From NCBI GenBank assembly GCA_021200345.1, contig JAJQGR010000230.1, positions 1 through 8,768 of the forward strand: DNA of 8,768 nucleotides. The letters are read 5' to 3'. Both the position numbers and the translations under genes were made by a program. This document shows positions 6,476-8,768 of this stretch, in pieces. Origin of the DNA: Lachnospiraceae bacterium. GTDB taxonomy: Bacteria; Bacillota; Clostridia; Lachnospirales; Lachnospiraceae. Numbering within the stretch: position 1 is the stretch's first letter; every line of letters begins with the position of its first letter. The notes below the pieces were generated by a model. The model was given only the letters and a program-made list of their open reading frames with translations, searched no databases and was not told the DNA's origin.

Positions 6476-7165
6476 ATGTCATCCATTGCAATCGTTACAG
6501 CCAGAGGGGGCTCGAAAAGAATACCCAAAAAAAACATCAGAGATTTTTGCGGCAGACCGATCATTGAGTACTCCATTCAGGCGGCACTCGAAAGTAAGGT
6601 TTTTGATGAGGTCATGGTATCTACTGACAGTGAGGAAATTGCCTCCATTGCTGTGAAAGCCGGGGCAAAAGTGCCGTTTATGAGAAGTGAATTTACCAGC
6701 AGCGATTTTGCCACCACAAAGGATGTGTTAAACGAGGTCCTTTCCTGCTATGCGGCAAACTCCCAAAAGTTTGATGTCATGTGCTGCCTCTATCCCACGG
6801 CGCCTTTTGTGACTGCTCAGAAGCTGCGCCAGGGTTATGAGATACTGATGAGAACCGAAGCGGACAGTGTCATGCCGGTGGTACAGTTCTCTTATCCACC
6901 CCAGAGAGCGCTGGTGCTGCGAAATGGGATGCTGGAGTATCAGTATCCGGAAAACTTCAGTAAACGAAGCCAGGATCTGGAGCCGATTTATCATGACTGC
7001 GGTCAGTTTTATTTTTACAGAGTTTTTGAAGATCTGTCTTTCCATACGGATCACTTCGCTCCTGTGATTGTCCCGGAAACAGAAGTACAGGACATTGATC
7101 ATGAGGATGACTGGATCATTGCGGAGATGAAGTACCGGATGATGATGGGGGGAACTCATCAATGA
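6476..7165 (+). CDS. pseF: Pseudaminic acid cytidylyltransferase (CMP-pseudaminic acid synthetase)
   Basis: PseF activates the nonulosonic acid pseudaminate with CTP, giving CMP-pseudaminate for glycan assembly, in the cytoplasm. The 229-residue product has the NeuA-type nucleotidyltransferase fold. ARGGSKRIPKKN (residues 9-20) binds CTP; STD (49-51), LYPTAPF (105-111), SYPPQRA (139-145), RSQDLEP (164-170) and YHDCGQFYF (172-180) follow, with D206 and D208 of VQDIDHEDDW as likely metal ligands. The SYPPQRA, RSQDLEP and GQFY combination fits PseF better than sialic acid (NeuA) or legionaminic acid enzymes, but substrate is an inference. GGGAGG at 6462-6467 precedes the ATG. It follows the sugar transferase by 15 nt and overlaps the next gene by 4 nt. 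An A8 run (6527-6534) falls near the 5' end, at codons 17-20. The other pse genes are not in the window. Confidence 0.87.
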   Translation: MSSIAIVTARGGSKRIPKKNIRDFCGRPIIEYSIQAALESKVFDEVMVSTDSEEIASIAVKAGAKVPFMRSEFTSSDFATTKDVLNEVLSCYAANSQKFDVMCCLYPTAPFVTAQKLRQGYEILMRTEADSVMPVVQFSYPPQRALVLRNGMLEYQYPENFSKRSQDLEPIYHDCGQFYFYRVFEDLSFHTDHFAPVIVPETEVQDIDHEDDWIIAEMKYRMMMGGTHQ

Positions 7166-8768
7166 TCGCAATTTTATCCAATGTCAATACAGACTATGTG
7201 CTTCGGCTTGTCTCCAAAGAATATGAGACAGTGCCGGCAGAAGGCTACGGTGACATATGGGGCAGGATGCTGGATCAAAATTCCGCTTTTCACAGATATG
7301 ATCCGGAGACAATTTTTCTGATCATGGATATCGAGGAATTGATCTATGGACAGAGGATTGGCGGACAACAGACAGGCAGGCAGCCGGTCCGGGGGAAGCT
7401 GGAGGAGGCATCCGCGAAGGCTGTGATTGATGACTGGTTTGATATGCTGTGCACTTCCGTCCGCTCTGCCAGGACTTATTTTGTGTCAGATGCGGTTTTT
7501 CGCTCGCAGGTTTTGTCGGACAATGACTCTTTCCTTACGGAAAAGCTGGAGAGTTATTGGACAAAGAAGCTGGCGGATGTGATGAATGAGCACGGAAACG
7601 TGCATGCGCTGAAGATTGCATCCATGGCTCGGGAATATGGAAAGAGAAGTTTTTTTTCGGATAAGCTCTGGTATATGGGGAAAATTCCTTATTCCAATGA
7701 AGGAACGAGGCTTGTGGCACAGGAAATCTGCCGTGTTGTGGCGTTGTCTGAGCGGAGTCCTAAAAAGGTCCTGATTCTGGATTTGGATAATACATTATGG
7801 GGAGGCATCCTTGGAGAGCGCGGCGTTGAGGGAATTGAATTGTCAGATGACCATCTGGGCGCTGTCTACAAAAAGATTCAGTTAAAGCTGCTGCAGATGA
7901 AGCACTCAGGTGTGCTGCTGGCGGTTTGCTCCAAAAATAATCAGTCGGATGTGGAGGAAGTCTGGGAGAGACATCCTCATATGCTGCTTTCAAAATCGGA
8001 TTTTGCCGCCATCAGGATCAACTGGCTGGATAAGGCGGACAATCTGACAAGCATGGCCGGGGAGTTAAACCTGGGTCTGGATTCTTTCGTTTTTATTGAT
8101 GATATGCCGGAAGAAAGAGAGAATATTATCCGCCGTCTGCCTGAGGTAACTGTACCTGGATTTCCGGAAAATCCGGAAGCGTATCCCGCTTTCATGGATC
8201 AGGTTTATGAACAGTATTTTCAGACTCTGCGGGTTACACCGGAGGATCAGGATAAAACCAGACAGTATGAAGAAAACGCTAAAAGAAAGGAAGCCGCCGC
8301 AGGCCTGACCTATGAGGAATTTCTGGAATCGCTGCATCTGAAAGCGGATAAAGTGGAGTTAAATGATTCCAGACTGGACAGGGTTGCGCAGCTGTTTGGA
8401 AAGACCAATCAGTTTAATCTGACAACACGCAGATATTCCAGAACTGATCTGGAAAAGATGCTTCAGTCCCACTATGAATTTTACGCTTATCAGGTGAGGG
8501 ACAAATTTGGGGATTACGGACTGGTGGCTGTGGCAGTTGTGGATACGTCAGTACCTGAGATTGACAGCTTTTTGATGAGCTGCAGAGTGATGGGCAGGCA
8601 AATTGAGCAGTTTGTGATCAATGAGATAGAGGAGAATCTGCTGCTGCGGGGATATACAACCCTGAAAGCGCAGTATATCAGGACAAAGAAAAACATGCCT
8701 GTGGCCGACCTGTATGAGAACCTGGGATATCAGGTGATCACGGAAACCGAAGAAGGAAAATCCTATTG
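7162..8768 (+). CDS. FkbH-like HAD-IIIC family protein (putative glyceryl/acyl-ACP loading enzyme), 3'-truncated
   Basis: The frame is open to the right edge, with 535 full codons, and probably lacks only the last few residues. Residues 1 to about 195 match the N-terminal part of FkbH-like proteins (AILSNVNTDYVLRL, AEGYGDIWG). A HAD domain covers about 203-330: motif I DLDNTLW with D207 and D209, motif II CSKNN with S257, the motif III lysine K291 (NWLDKADNL), and motif IV DD at 313-314. The C-terminal FkbH/acyltransferase-like part covers about 395-535: KTNQFNLTTRRY from 414, FLMSCRVMGRQIE around 474, and TKKNMPVADLYENLGY from 508. Characterised FkbH enzymes dephosphorylate 1,3-bisphosphoglycerate while loading glyceryl onto an acyl carrier protein. 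Here, behind pseF, a glycan-decorating role is inferred. The ATG overlaps the pseF stop (ATGA, 7162-7165) and GGGGGGAA sits 7 nt ahead, indicating translational coupling. Motif IV reads DDMP where DDNP is more usual. A T8 run lies at 7650-7657. Confidence 0.9.
   Translation, partial: MIAILSNVNTDYVLRLVSKEYETVPAEGYGDIWGRMLDQNSAFHRYDPETIFLIMDIEELIYGQRIGGQQTGRQPVRGKLEEASAKAVIDDWFDMLCTSVRSARTYFVSDAVFRSQVLSDNDSFLTEKLESYWTKKLADVMNEHGNVHALKIASMAREYGKRSFFSDKLWYMGKIPYSNEGTRLVAQEICRVVALSERSPKKVLILDLDNTLWGGILGERGVEGIELSDDHLGAVYKKIQLKLLQMKHSGVLLAVCSKNNQSDVEEVWERHPHMLLSKSDFAAIRINWLDKADNLTSMAGELNLGLDSFVFIDDMPEERENIIRRLPEVTVPGFPENPEAYPAFMDQVYEQYFQTLRVTPEDQDKTRQYEENAKRKEAAAGLTYEEFLESLHLKADKVELNDSRLDRVAQLFGKTNQFNLTTRRYSRTDLEKMLQSHYEFYAYQVRDKFGDYGLVAVAVVDTSVPEIDSFLMSCRVMGRQIEQFVINEIEENLLLRGYTTLKAQYIRTKKNMPVADLYENLGYQVITETEEGKSY

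Overview
The window looks like chromosomal DNA from a fermentative, low-to-mid GC Firmicute, most likely a clostridium of the Lachnospiraceae type. Four things point there: a DUF711 (UPF0210) gene, the tmcAL (ylbM)-pta-ackA neighbourhood familiar from Clostridia, strong AAAGGAG/GGAGG-type ribosome binding sites, and sigma-A-like promoters. The assignment rests on gene order and protein character only; no marker gene fixes the genus.

Layout. Positions 1-1051 hold the 3' three quarters of a UPF0210/DUF711 gene (+). It converges with tmcAL (minus strand, 1059-2288), the tRNA-Met wobble cytidine acetyl-ligase; only 7 nt separate the two stop codons. A hairpin with a T-run inside tmcAL, oriented for the + strand, may terminate the UPF0210 transcript. 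The divergent spacer 2289-2512 carries a near-consensus promoter, a leader with two hairpins, and an inverted repeat over the -35 box. It drives pta (2513-3517) and ackA (3543-4739), the acetyl-CoA to acetate/ATP pathway, which ends in a 14-bp terminator hairpin.

From about 4813 the character changes to a surface-glycan locus with its own promoter (4909-4937), an upstream cluster of ATCCAATT elements and a leader hairpin. Its three genes form a tight operon that runs off the right edge: a polyprenyl-phosphate sugar-1-phosphate transferase that would start a glycan on undecaprenyl phosphate (5006-6460), a pseudaminic acid cytidylyltransferase, pseF (6476-7165), and an FkbH-like HAD-IIIC protein (7162-8768, cut at the 3' end). 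The last gene overlaps pseF by 4 nt.

How the genes work together. Pta and AckA form one complete metabolic step pair. The second operon suggests a cell-surface polysaccharide or glycoprotein glycan containing a nonulosonic acid (pseudaminic acid or relative). FkbH-family enzymes are known to load a glyceryl group from 1,3-bisphosphoglycerate onto an acyl carrier protein, so a glyceryl-type acyl decoration of that glycan is the most interesting inference here, though unproven. The remaining pseudaminic acid genes, an acyl carrier protein and an acyltransferase would be expected just beyond position 8768. I saw no tRNA, rRNA, insertion sequence, CRISPR array or phage gene. No gene-free stretch exceeds 300 bases.
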